The notes under the pieces are model-generated. The model saw only the letters and a list, made by a program, of their open reading frames with translations, had not been told where the DNA came from and did not search any database. The position numbers were made by a program, and so were the translations under genes. DNA of 42,238 bases from the NCBI GenBank assembly GCA_903832285.1, contig CAILAY010000130.1:1-42238 (forward strand), written 5' to 3'. Of the stretch, positions 8,619 through 15,229 are shown one piece after another. The number at the start of each line of letters is the position of its first letter. Position 1 is the first letter of the stretch. Source of the stretch: an uncultured beta proteobacterium. GTDB lineage: Bacteria; Pseudomonadota; Gammaproteobacteria; Burkholderiales; Burkholderiaceae_C.

Positions 8619-8634
8619 TACGTACTTGTACGTA
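8619..8634. promoter_or_regulatory. Perfect spaced palindrome TACGTAC-TT-GTACGTA
   Basis: Two 7-base arms separated by two bases, about 110 bases before the ATG at 8745. It could be an operator for the downstream two-gene unit, but no regulator is implied by the neighbours. Seen directly; the function is a guess. Confidence 0.3.
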
Positions 8635-8744
8635 GATCGTCAATGCAAAGACGCAGATGTAGAGAGCGCTGGCGGGAACGACACTGGCTTGGACGGAATA
8701 CACCGTCATGGCACAAGGGCTCGGAAGCAAAATGGAGACAACTC

Positions 8745-9200
8745 ATGGAAATGCTGATCGGATTTTTCTTCGTGACGTTGGTGCTGATTGGCACCCTCGC
8801 CATCGTGCCGCCCAAGTCAACCTGGATTCTTGGAGTTGTTCTGTTCATCCCAATAGCGTCCCATGCCAATGCGTTCAAATGTACGGACAGCGCGGGCAAG
8901 CTGACGTTTTCCGATACGCCCTGCCCAACCAATGCCGTCAAGGGAGAAAAAATCATGGGACGCGGCGCCGGCTTTAACCCCTTGTCGCCTGAAGAAAAAG
9001 TCGAGCTTAGAACGGTCATGCTTTTGACATGCCCGGTTCGGCGAAGCTTTTGCGAATGCATCGCCGACACCATGGCTGATACTCTGACCTACGAAGAGGC
9101 GATGCAGACCAACAATAACCGCGGGCTATTGCCGGCGAGCGCGCAGGCGAAGGCCGAAAGCGCGGGCAGGTCGTGCGCTGCAAAGGGCATGAACCAGTGA
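8745..9200 (+). CDS. Exported or membrane-anchored DUF4124-like protein
   Basis: 151 residues from ATG at 8745, chosen because GGAG lies about 10 bases upstream and the preceding codons are arginine-rich with no family look. Two hydrophobic segments occur in the first 45 residues (MLIGFFFVTLVLIGTLAIV and STWILGVVLFIPIASHANA), so it has either two spans or a span plus a signal peptide ending at SHANA. Next comes FKCTDSAGKLTFSDTPCP (about residues 46-63), the conserved start of DUF4124 domains found in many betaproteobacterial envelope proteins. The C-terminal half has five cysteines (CPVRRSFCEC and a late SC), suggesting disulfides in the periplasm. Its stop TGA overlaps the GTG start of the protease gene, so the two are probably translationally coupled. 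Function unknown. Confidence 0.7.
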   Translation: MEMLIGFFFVTLVLIGTLAIVPPKSTWILGVVLFIPIASHANAFKCTDSAGKLTFSDTPCPTNAVKGEKIMGRGAGFNPLSPEEKVELRTVMLLTCPVRRSFCECIADTMADTLTYEEAMQTNNNRGLLPASAQAKAESAGRSCAAKGMNQ

Positions 9201-10177
9201 AGGCTGATCTCTATCAGATATTGGACATTGGTCATGACGCGAGCCACGAGACGATCGTCCAGTTGTGCGAACAATGCTTGGTTGCAACTCCAGACCACAA
9301 CACGCGGGTTGCCCTGCGGCACGCCAGGGACGTGTTGTGCAATCCTGTATCTCGAGCGGCCTACGACGCGAGATTGCGCGCGCAACGCGTAGTCCATCGT
9401 GTTGCCTTGCCCAGAGAAGCGCCTGAGGGCATCGGTGGCATCAACAAGAAATTGGTCGGATGGGGGATCTTCGTGTGCGCATTCCTGTTGCTGGGATGGG
9501 GCTATGCAAAGAAAACAGGCTATGAATTGCCACCGACGAAACCAGTCGTTCAAGTCAGACAAGTCGAGCCAGTGCAGGTTCTGCGTGTCAAAAACGCTCC
9601 TTCTGCCGCCGCGGTCGGGGCTGGCCCCGAGTCGGTTTACGCCGCGGCGGCACCGAGTGTGACACTGGTTTTGTCGCTGAATGCCAATGGGCAGACCTTG
9701 GCCAGCGGCAGCGGCATTGTCATCGGTCTGCAACGTGTCATAACCAATTGCCATGTCATTCAAATGGCAGCAAACGTGATAGTCAGGTACGCCAACACCG
9801 ACTATGAGGCTACCGCGGGAACGTCCGACACACACTATGACCTGTGCGTGCTGGAGGTGTCCAATCTGAACGCGCCCGAGGTGGCTCGTGGTCGCGCACA
9901 GGACCTGCGCGTAGGCCAGAAGGTGTATGCCATCGGTGCGCCGCAGGGGTTGGACGGCACGCTGAGCGAGGGTCTGATATCCGCGCTTCGCGAAACACCT
10001 GACCACGATGGATTCGTGATCCAAACGTCGGCACCCATCTCGCCCGGGTCGTCCGGAGGAGGCCTGTTCGACAGCGATGGTCGACTCATCGGAATTACGC
10101 CCTTTCAAGCCAGGTCCGGCCAAAACCTGAACTTCGCGGTTCCGGTCGACTGGCTGGACAGCATGCAAACACGCTAA
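9197..10177 (+). CDS. Membrane serine protease of HtrA/trypsin type with a degenerate J-domain-like N-terminus
   Basis: Start chosen at GTG 9197: AAAGGG lies 9 bases upstream and the GTGA overlaps the previous stop. The 326-residue protein begins with a J-like segment (ADLYQILDIGHDASHETI ... VALRHARDVLCNPVSRAAYDARL, residues about 2-60). The order resembles a J-domain, but the HPD tripeptide is replaced by TPDHN, so DnaK stimulation is doubtful. One membrane span follows at about 84-104 (LVGWGIFVCAFLLLGWGYA). The periplasmic part from about 150 on is a trypsin-like fold with His186 (TNCHVI), Asp215 (HYDLCVLE) and Ser286 (PGSSGGG), a complete triad of the DegP/HtrA class. No PDZ domain is present. 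The J-like part would be cytoplasmic and the protease periplasmic. Substrate unknown; a role with the DUF4124 neighbour is inferred from overlap. Confidence 0.8.
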   Translation: MKADLYQILDIGHDASHETIVQLCEQCLVATPDHNTRVALRHARDVLCNPVSRAAYDARLRAQRVVHRVALPREAPEGIGGINKKLVGWGIFVCAFLLLGWGYAKKTGYELPPTKPVVQVRQVEPVQVLRVKNAPSAAAVGAGPESVYAAAAPSVTLVLSLNANGQTLASGSGIVIGLQRVITNCHVIQMAANVIVRYANTDYEATAGTSDTHYDLCVLEVSNLNAPEVARGRAQDLRVGQKVYAIGAPQGLDGTLSEGLISALRETPDHDGFVIQTSAPISPGSSGGGLFDSDGRLIGITPFQARSGQNLNFAVPVDWLDSMQTR

Positions 10178-10637
10178 ACAGAGCTTCTGCTTAATGAATT
10201 TGTTTAAATTTGCGAGACTACTTTTGCGAGCTATCCAATCCTGCTCTCGAAGACAGCACCCCTCCCCAGTAAATTTCTGTTCTCTGAAACACCCTTGTCT
10301 GCGGGACATATTGGTGGTCCATTCCGAGTCCACGCTATATGCCGTTGGAGCAGAAATCCAAGCCATTCAGGGGCAGGTAAAAATTGCGGCGATCCTCATC
10401 CTCTCCACCAATGAAATCAAGGACTTCGCTGAAGTCCTTTTTTTTGTGCGACGGGCCGGGATTCCATTCAGCGCCGGCGCCGCAGTATGTCATGTTGGTT
10501 GTAACATCGCCGGTTCCGATGAACGTGCCATGAAGTCTGTAAGAATCTTCAAGGAAATGCGTATTGTCGGCGGCCGGGCATGACGCGCGACCACCACCGG
10601 CATCCAACTGACCTCTTTCAACAAGGAAATTGAAATC
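10178..10637. other. Intergenic region with an isolated terminator; possible small RNA
   Basis: 460 bases between the protease and S41 genes. A 129-codon frame (10194-10583) runs across the terminator and has no signal, domain or credible start, so I do not call it. The only clear structure is the terminator at 10419-10445. The S41 gene has AAGGAA about 11 bases before its ATG. Confidence 0.5.
10419..10445 (+). terminator. Rho-independent terminator
   Basis: Nine-base stem AAGGACTTC / GAAGTCCTT with loop GCT, followed by a run of T to 10445. It lies 240 bases after the protease stop, so it ends either a long 3' untranslated region or a separate small transcript. Confidence 0.8.
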
Positions 10638-12251
10638 ATGACAAAACGATGGATCCTCCGGCTGGCAGGCACACTGGTGGCGGCCGCATTGATGGCCAGT
10701 TGCGGTGGCGGTGGCGGTGGCGGTGGCGGTGGCGGTGGCGGCGGCGGTGGTGGTGGTGGTGGCGGCACCGGGTTCGGCAGTCTCCCTGCCGCGTCCACCT
10801 TGGCGGCGTTGTGTGTGGCACCGCGCAGCGGTAACGATCCGTACTCAGGCGCGGCCTACCCGGATCGTCAGGGAAGCTTGTTGGACGAACAGAACTGGCT
10901 GGCGTCGTGGACCAATGACCTGTACCTCTGGTACAGCGAAGTGCCTTACCCCAACCCTGCGAGCTACACCGATACGCTCACCTACTTCAATGCGCTCAAG
11001 ACGCCCCTGCTGAGCCCTAGTGGTGCCGCCAAGGACAAGTTTCACTTCACCTATCCCACCGCAACCTGGGAGGCGCTGGCAACCGGCAGCGCGCAGGCAG
11101 GTTACGGGTTCACGTTGTCATGGCTTAGCACTACCCGTGCACCACGCAATGCGGTGTTCGCATACACCGATCCGGGCACACCCGCCGCAATCATCAGCCC
11201 AGCGCTGCGCGGCGCCAAGCTGATGACGGTTGACGGCTATGATTTTGTGAATGACAGCACACAGATCGGCGTCAATGCCCTCAACGCCGGCTTGTTTCCT
11301 GCGACAGCGGGTGAGACGCACACATTCGTGGTGCTGGATCCGGGTGCGACCCAGACCCGAAGCTTCACCCTGGTATCAGCCGACGTCGCTTCGGTTCCGG
11401 TGCAAAACGTCGGCACTCTGGCAGGTGGCGCCGTGGGTTACATGCTGTTTAACGATCATCTTGCAACCGCTGAGCCGGCTTTGATCAGCGCGGTGACGCA
11501 ACTCAAGACGGCCGGTGTGTCCGACCTCGTACTCGACATCCGCTACAACGGAGGGGGCTATCTGGACATTGCAAGTGAACTTGCCTACATGGTCGCCGGG
11601 CCAACGCAGACCTCGGGTAAGACGTTTGAACTGATGGCCTTCAATGACAAACATAGGACCATCGATCCGGTCGCCAGGACACCCATTGCGCCGACGCCGT
11701 TCTGGTCAACGGCGCGTGGATTTCCTGGGAGCAGCACCCCAGCGGGCACCGTGCTCCCTCACCTCGACCTCACCCGCGTTTTTGTACTCACAGGGCCGGA
11801 CACCTGCTCCGCCAGCGAGTCGGTGATGAACAGCTTGCGCGGAGCCGGTGTACAGGTGATCCAGATCGGCTCCACCACCTGTGGCAAACCCTACGGCTTC
11901 TATCCACAAGACAACTGCGGCACAACCTATTTCTCGATCGAGTTCAAGGGTGTAAACAATGCTGGCTTCGGCGACTACTCCGACGGATTTGCTCCAGCCA
12001 ACAGTAGCGCTGCGGCAACGTTGGCAGCCGGCGCCGTTGTGCCAGGCTGCTCGGTCGGCGACGACTTCACGCATACGCTGGGGGATCCGGCGGAGGCCCG
12101 TCTGGCGGCGGCGCTGCAATACCGGACCAATGGCGGCACCTGCCCAACCGCCACTGGCATTGGATCAGCACGCCAATTGAAATCCCTTACCGTAACTGAT
12201 GGCCATTTGTACAAGAATCCATTTTTGTCGAACCGGATTCTGGTGCGGTAA
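10638..12251 (+). CDS. S41-family (C-terminal processing type) peptidase, lipoprotein with polyglycine linker
   Basis: 537 residues from ATG 10638 with AAGGAA upstream. The signal ends in a lipobox (LMASC, Cys22), so it should be lipid-anchored. Cys22 is followed directly by 21 glycines, probably a flexible stalk. After an N-terminal helical region (WLASWTNDLYLWYSEVPYP) comes a weak PDZ-like area (about 150-250), then the S41 core: YMLFNDHL, LVLDIRYNGGGYLDIASELA (about 295-315), TCSASESV with predicted nucleophile Ser391, and CGKPYG with predicted general base Lys417, 26 residues apart as in tail-specific proteases. The final 100 residues contain several cysteines (TTCGK, QDNCG, PGCSVGDD, GGTCP), consistent with disulfides outside the cytoplasm. 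It would be an envelope protease of unknown substrate. The preceding terminator suggests its own promoter. Confidence 0.85.
   Translation: MTKRWILRLAGTLVAAALMASCGGGGGGGGGGGGGGGGGGGGGTGFGSLPAASTLAALCVAPRSGNDPYSGAAYPDRQGSLLDEQNWLASWTNDLYLWYSEVPYPNPASYTDTLTYFNALKTPLLSPSGAAKDKFHFTYPTATWEALATGSAQAGYGFTLSWLSTTRAPRNAVFAYTDPGTPAAIISPALRGAKLMTVDGYDFVNDSTQIGVNALNAGLFPATAGETHTFVVLDPGATQTRSFTLVSADVASVPVQNVGTLAGGAVGYMLFNDHLATAEPALISAVTQLKTAGVSDLVLDIRYNGGGYLDIASELAYMVAGPTQTSGKTFELMAFNDKHRTIDPVARTPIAPTPFWSTARGFPGSSTPAGTVLPHLDLTRVFVLTGPDTCSASESVMNSLRGAGVQVIQIGSTTCGKPYGFYPQDNCGTTYFSIEFKGVNNAGFGDYSDGFAPANSSAAATLAAGAVVPGCSVGDDFTHTLGDPAEARLAAALQYRTNGGTCPTATGIGSARQLKSLTVTDGHLYKNPFLSNRILVR
10704..10766 (+). repeat. 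GGTGGC-type repeat encoding 21 glycines
   Basis: Six GGTGGC hexamers followed by GGC and GGT triplets, directly after the lipobox cysteine codon. Gain or loss of triplets or hexamers keeps the reading frame, so it would change linker length and not switch the gene off. Confidence 0.85.
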
Positions 12252-12325
12252 CGTAGTCTGAACGGTAACCGAAGCCAGTCATTTCAGGCAGTTCGGCAAC
12301 CACCACCATTGAAAGAACAGGTGAC

Positions 12326-13429
12326 ATGGCTAAAGGAATGATTCTGGCGGCGGGTCAAGGCACCCGCGTGCGGCCGTTGACGCGGGACCTGCCCAAACCG
12401 ATGGTGCCGATTTTGGGCAAGCCGGTGATGGAGTACCTGATCGAGCATCTGGCGCGCCACGGCATCACCGCGATCATGGTGAACGTGGCCTACCACCATC
12501 AAAAGATCGAGGAATATTTTGGCGATGGTCAGCGCTGGGGCGTGCAGATCGGCTATTCCTACGAAGGCGTGCGCGAGCACGGCGACATCCTGCCGCGGCC
12601 CATGGGGTCAGCTGGCGGCATGCGGCGCATTCAGGACTTCGGCGGATTCTTTGATGAAACCACACTGGTCTTGTGCGGCGATGCGCTGATCGATCTGGAC
12701 ATCACTGCAGCTTTGGCCGAGCACAAGGCCAAGGGTGCGATTGCCAGCGTGATCGCGCTGGATGTACCGTTGGCCGATGTGCAGAGCTACGGCATCGTTG
12801 TGGCCGCAGCCGACGGGCGCATCCAGTCCTTCCAGGAAAAACCCGCCCCGGCCGAAGCCAAGTCCACACTGGCCAGTACGGGTATCTATATCTTTGAACC
12901 CGAGGTGCTGACGCTGGTACCACCGGGAAAGGTCTACGACATTGGCTCACAGTTGTTCCCGCAACTGGTCGCGCAAAAACTGCCGTTCTATGCCCAGAGT
13001 CGCCCATTCAAATGGATCGATATCGGACGCGTGAGCGACTACTGGTCAGTGCTGCAACGCGTGCTGCGCGGTGAAGTGGATCAGATGAGCATGCCAGGGC
13101 GCGAAGTCAGACCTGGCATCTGGGTTGGGCTGAACACCTCGATACCCTGGGACAAGGTCACCATAGAAGGGCCTGTGTACATCGGATCCAACGTGCGCAT
13201 CGAACCCGGTGCCACCATCACCGGCCCGGCGTGGATTGGTCATGGCAGTCACATCCGCACCGGCGCCAAGGTGGTACGCAGCGTGCTATTTGAATACACC
13301 CGCATCGCCGCCGACATGCGCTTTAGTGAAATGATCGTCTCGCCCGACTACTGCGTGGATCGGCACGGTGACACCCTGTACCGCGGTGACGACACCGCCC
13401 AATTGCGCTGGGGCGACGCCCGCGCCTAG
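12326..13429 (+). CDS. Nucleotidyltransferase (NDP-sugar pyrophosphorylase) with left-handed beta-helix tail
   Basis: 367 residues. The N-terminus has the signature MILAAGQGTRVRPLTRDLPK (residues about 5-24), the nucleotide-binding loop of mannose-1-phosphate guanylyltransferases and glucose-1-phosphate nucleotidyltransferases, followed by KPVMEYLIEHLARHG. The CGDALIDLDI segment (about 117-126) supplies the metal-binding aspartate and FQEKP (about 170) is also typical. From about residue 265 on, the spacing of I/V residues (GPVYIGSNVRIEPGATITGP, AWIGHGSHIRTGAKV) indicates hexapeptide left-handed beta-helix turns. It makes an activated sugar for envelope polysaccharide or glycosylation; which sugar and nucleotide cannot be decided. 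No polysaccharide genes flank it. A GGTGAC-like site lies just before the ATG. Confidence 0.85.
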   Translation: MAKGMILAAGQGTRVRPLTRDLPKPMVPILGKPVMEYLIEHLARHGITAIMVNVAYHHQKIEEYFGDGQRWGVQIGYSYEGVREHGDILPRPMGSAGGMRRIQDFGGFFDETTLVLCGDALIDLDITAALAEHKAKGAIASVIALDVPLADVQSYGIVVAAADGRIQSFQEKPAPAEAKSTLASTGIYIFEPEVLTLVPPGKVYDIGSQLFPQLVAQKLPFYAQSRPFKWIDIGRVSDYWSVLQRVLRGEVDQMSMPGREVRPGIWVGLNTSIPWDKVTIEGPVYIGSNVRIEPGATITGPAWIGHGSHIRTGAKVVRSVLFEYTRIAADMRFSEMIVSPDYCVDRHGDTLYRGDDTAQLRWGDARA

Positions 13430-13455
13430 AGCAGATCAGGGCACGGCGCATCAAG

Positions 13456-13461
13456 TAAAAT
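13456..13461 (+). promoter_or_regulatory. Probable -10 box (TAAAAT) of tRNA-Gly(CCC)
   Basis: TAAAAT 12 bases before the tRNA 5' end. No good -35 match was seen 17 bases upstream. Confidence 0.45.
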
Positions 13462-13473
13462 CGCGGCTCCCAG

Positions 13474-13547
13474 GCGGGTGTAGTTCAATGGTAGAACGGC
13501 AGCTTCCCAAGCTTCATACGAGGGTTCGATTCCCTTCACCCGCTCCA
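13474..13547 (+). tRNA. tRNA-Gly, anticodon CCC
   Basis: 74 bases with encoded CCA. Acceptor stem GCGGGTG/CACCCGC, D arm GTTC...GAAC, T arm GAGGG TTCGATT CCCTT. Anticodon loop TTCCCAA gives anticodon CCC. The anticodon stem reads GCAGC against GCTTC, leaving one C-T (C-U in RNA) mismatch at the second pair. Confidence 0.93.
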
Positions 13548-13619
13548 TCGTGAGCCCACCACCTAGGCTCATTGCCGAACGCGATGCGCAGCGGCCGAGC
13601 GCAATTTTCCCAAAACATT

Positions 13620-13625
13620 TAGAAT
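13620..13625 (+). promoter_or_regulatory. Probable -10 box (TAGAAT) of ssrA
   Basis: TAGAAT lies 9 bases before the mature tmRNA 5' end. The -35 region is weak. Confidence 0.4.
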
Positions 13626-13634
13626 GGTAGCTGA

Positions 13635-14021
13635 GGGGCTGCACTGGTTTCGACGTGGGTTCGGACGCGGTGTGGTGCATGTCGAGCTGAATGTGCTCGT
13701 TAATCAGATTCAAACAAACTAACTGCAAACGACGAACGTTTCGCACTCGCTGCTTAATTGCCAGCGAGCTTTACAACAGCAGGCCGATGGGCTGGGCAAG
13801 GGGTGTTTAGCGCAAGTTGAACGCTCCCGGCTGTAAAGATAATTTCATCGGCTGGCTCCGGGCTGGGTACCTTAACCCGGGGCAAGAAAATAGGGTGCTG
13901 GCGGCTTGTGTAGCGTGTGACTGCGCGACACAGGTGGCGAGACTCAAATCAGACCACTAAACATGTAGATCTGCCCGAACAAGGCTTGCGGACGCGGGTT
14001 CAAATCCCGCCAGCTCCACCA
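13635..14021 (+). ncRNA. ssrA: tmRNA
   Basis: 387 bases. The ends form the tRNA-Ala-like acceptor GGGGCTG/CAGCTCC followed by encoded ACCA. Near the 3' end is the T arm GCGGG TTCAAAT CCCGC. The tag frame at 13725-13757 reads GCA AAC GAC GAA CGT TTC GCA CTC GCT GCT TAA, that is ANDERFALAA, the usual betaproteobacterial proteolysis tag. It rescues stalled ribosomes and marks the truncated product for degradation. A strong terminator follows directly. Confidence 0.97.
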
Positions 14022-14033
14022 TATCCCTCAGAC

Positions 14034-14071
14034 AAAAGCCGCCAGGATTTGAATCTTGGCGGCTTTTTTTT
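14034..14071 (+). terminator. Rho-independent terminator of ssrA
   Basis: Stem AAAAGCCGCC...GGCGGCTTTT with extra pairs (GATT/AATC) and a T8 tail, starting 13 bases after the tmRNA. Confidence 0.9.
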
Positions 14072-14144
14072 GACGACGAAATTCGGCGATAGTGACGCGA
14101 GTGTTGCCAATTCAGAGGTGCCTCTTTTTGTCCCCAGAATGACT

Positions 14145-14180
14145 AAAGGGTCAGCAGAAACAAGTTCTGCTGACCCTTTT
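14145..14180 (-). terminator. Long hairpin, probable terminator of tRNA-Pro
   Basis: Fifteen-base perfect stem AAAGGGTCAGCAGAA / TTCTGCTGACCCTTT with a 5-base loop, 7 bases beyond the tRNA-Pro 3' end. T runs are short on both strands (3 on minus, 4 on plus), so it may act on both strands weakly. Confidence 0.65.
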
Positions 14181-14186
14181 CAATGA

Positions 14187-14263
14187 TGGTCGGTGTGAAA
14201 GGATTCGAACCTTCGACCCCTTGCACCCCATGCAAGTGCGCTACCAGGCTGCGCCACACACCG
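14187..14263 (-). tRNA. tRNA-Pro, anticodon GGG
   Basis: 77 bases with encoded CCA. Acceptor CGGTGTG/CACACCG, anticodon stem CTTGC/GCAAG enclosing ATGGGGT, anticodon GGG. A tRNA-Pro next to the pheST-ihfA-merR block is a common arrangement in proteobacteria. Confidence 0.95.
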
Positions 14264-14273
14264 TCAGGGTCGA

Positions 14274-14279
14274 ATTATA
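14274..14279 (-). promoter_or_regulatory. Consensus -10 box (TATAAT) of tRNA-Pro
   Basis: Perfect TATAAT on the minus strand, 11 bases before the tRNA 5' end and 9 bases after the merR stop codon. The tRNA therefore probably has its own promoter. Confidence 0.55.
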
Positions 14280-14287
14280 ACCGGCGC

Positions 14288-14737
14288 TCAAGCTCCGACT
14301 GAGAGCAGATCGCGGATTTCAAAGAGTTCAAGACGGACTTGATACAACTTGTTGGAGACGCTCGGATCGTCATCGTCCAAGGCCGAGTCGCCGAAGTCAT
14401 CCAGTTGGTTGCCTGAGGCGTCGAAGACATCCACTCCGTCGAGCCTGATCTCGCCGGCCAAGTGTTTGTCGCGCTCACCCTGGATCAATTCCTGCATCTT
14501 GTTGCGGGCACCGCTGATGGTGAAGCCCTGGTCGTACAGCAGGTCGCGGATGCGCCGAATCATGAGTACCTCATGGTGCTGATAGTAGCGACGGTTGCCA
14601 CGCCGCTTCATCGGCCGCAGTTGTGTGAATTCCTGCTCCCAATAACGGAGCACGTGCGGTTTGACGCCGCACAAATCGCCCACCTCACCGATCGTGAAGT
14701 AGCGTTTTGCGGGAATGGATGGGAGAGAATTCTCCAT
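14288..14737 (-). CDS. MerR-family transcriptional regulator
   Basis: 149 residues. The winged helix DNA-binding part is at residues about 13-80: YFTIGEVGDLCGVKPHVLRY, WEQEF..LRP, RGNRRYYQ, then a dimerisation helix (EVLMIRRIRDLLYDQGFTI). The tail is acidic (DDFGDSALDDDDPS) and has no cysteine cluster typical of metal-sensing MerR members. It is a conserved companion of ihfA in gamma- and betaproteobacteria; its targets are not known to me. The start at 14737 is supported by GGGAGA about 9 bases upstream. It lies 137 bases downstream of ihfA on the same strand and may be cotranscribed. Confidence 0.9.
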   Translation of the reverse strand: MENSLPSIPAKRYFTIGEVGDLCGVKPHVLRYWEQEFTQLRPMKRRGNRRYYQHHEVLMIRRIRDLLYDQGFTISGARNKMQELIQGERDKHLAGEIRLDGVDVFDASGNQLDDFGDSALDDDDPSVSNKLYQVRLELFEIRDLLSVGA

Positions 14738-14874
14738 TTAAATCAATGCACTACGAATCAAAGCTGCGAGGTTACTCTAAGTCAACCTGCGATGCAAAGC
14801 CTGATCGAAGCGCCTTGAAATATTCCGCCAAAGTGTTGTTGCGCGTCCCTTGTAACGATCTGCAACAACCGCTC

Positions 14875-15186
14875 TCAGTTCTGGATTTGGTCCTTGAGCT
14901 TATGACTGGCGTGAAACGTGACCACGCGCCGCGCCTGAATCGGGATCGCCTCGCCGGTGCGAGGGTTGCGGCCAGGGCGAGGAGCCTTGGTTCGGATCTG
15001 GAAGTTGCCAAAACCCGAAATCTTCACGTCCACGCCGTCGATCAGGCTGTTCGCCACCAAATCAAAAAACGCGTCGATCATGTCCTTGGATTCACGCTTG
15101 TTCAAGCCGATGCGGTCAAATAGCAACTCGGCCAACTGGGCCTTGGTAAGGGCCGGTGTTTCCAGGCTTTCAACGGACAATTCCAT
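14875..15186 (-). CDS. ihfA: Integration host factor subunit alpha
   Basis: 103 residues, a DNABII-family protein. [20 protein letters not shown] (about 14-33) is the N-terminal helix pair. [29 protein letters not shown]... (about 60-88) includes the beta-arm with GRNP (the proline that kinks bound DNA), ending KLKDQI. The wording fits IhfA over HU or IhfB because of [12 protein letters not shown] and the long N-terminus. It bends DNA at promoters, replication origins and recombination sites as an alpha/beta heterodimer. AGGAAC lies just before ATG 15186. It lies 43 bases after pheT, the usual proteobacterial order. Confidence 0.95.
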   Translation of the reverse strand: MELSVESLETPALTKAQLAELLFDRIGLNKRESKDMIDAFFDLVANSLIDGVDVKISGFGNFQIRTKAPRPGRNPRTGEAIPIQARRVVTFHASHKLKDQIQN

Positions 15187-15229
15187 GATGTTCCTATGAG
15201 TTTGCGGGTAGCTTAACGGAATAGCGACT

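Noticed and set aside
8431..8757. Cys/Gly-rich frame (GCGGGCGGAGCGGGGCG)
   Set aside because: Low-complexity GGT/GGC sequence at the end of a dead transposase fragment. No start signal and no family match; probably chance reading of the tract.
9089..10366. 425-codon minus-strand frame
   Set aside because: Antisense to the serine protease, which has an intact catalytic triad; the antisense protein shows no domain.
10194..10583. 129-codon frame after the protease
   Set aside because: Runs through a strong terminator, has no ribosome binding site, signal or domain.
13474..14021. tRNA/tmRNA as an integration site for a mobile element
   Set aside because: No integrase, no direct repeat of a tRNA or tmRNA 3' end was found in the window.
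13917..14186. 89-codon frame
   Set aside because: Covers the tmRNA 3' end and its terminator.
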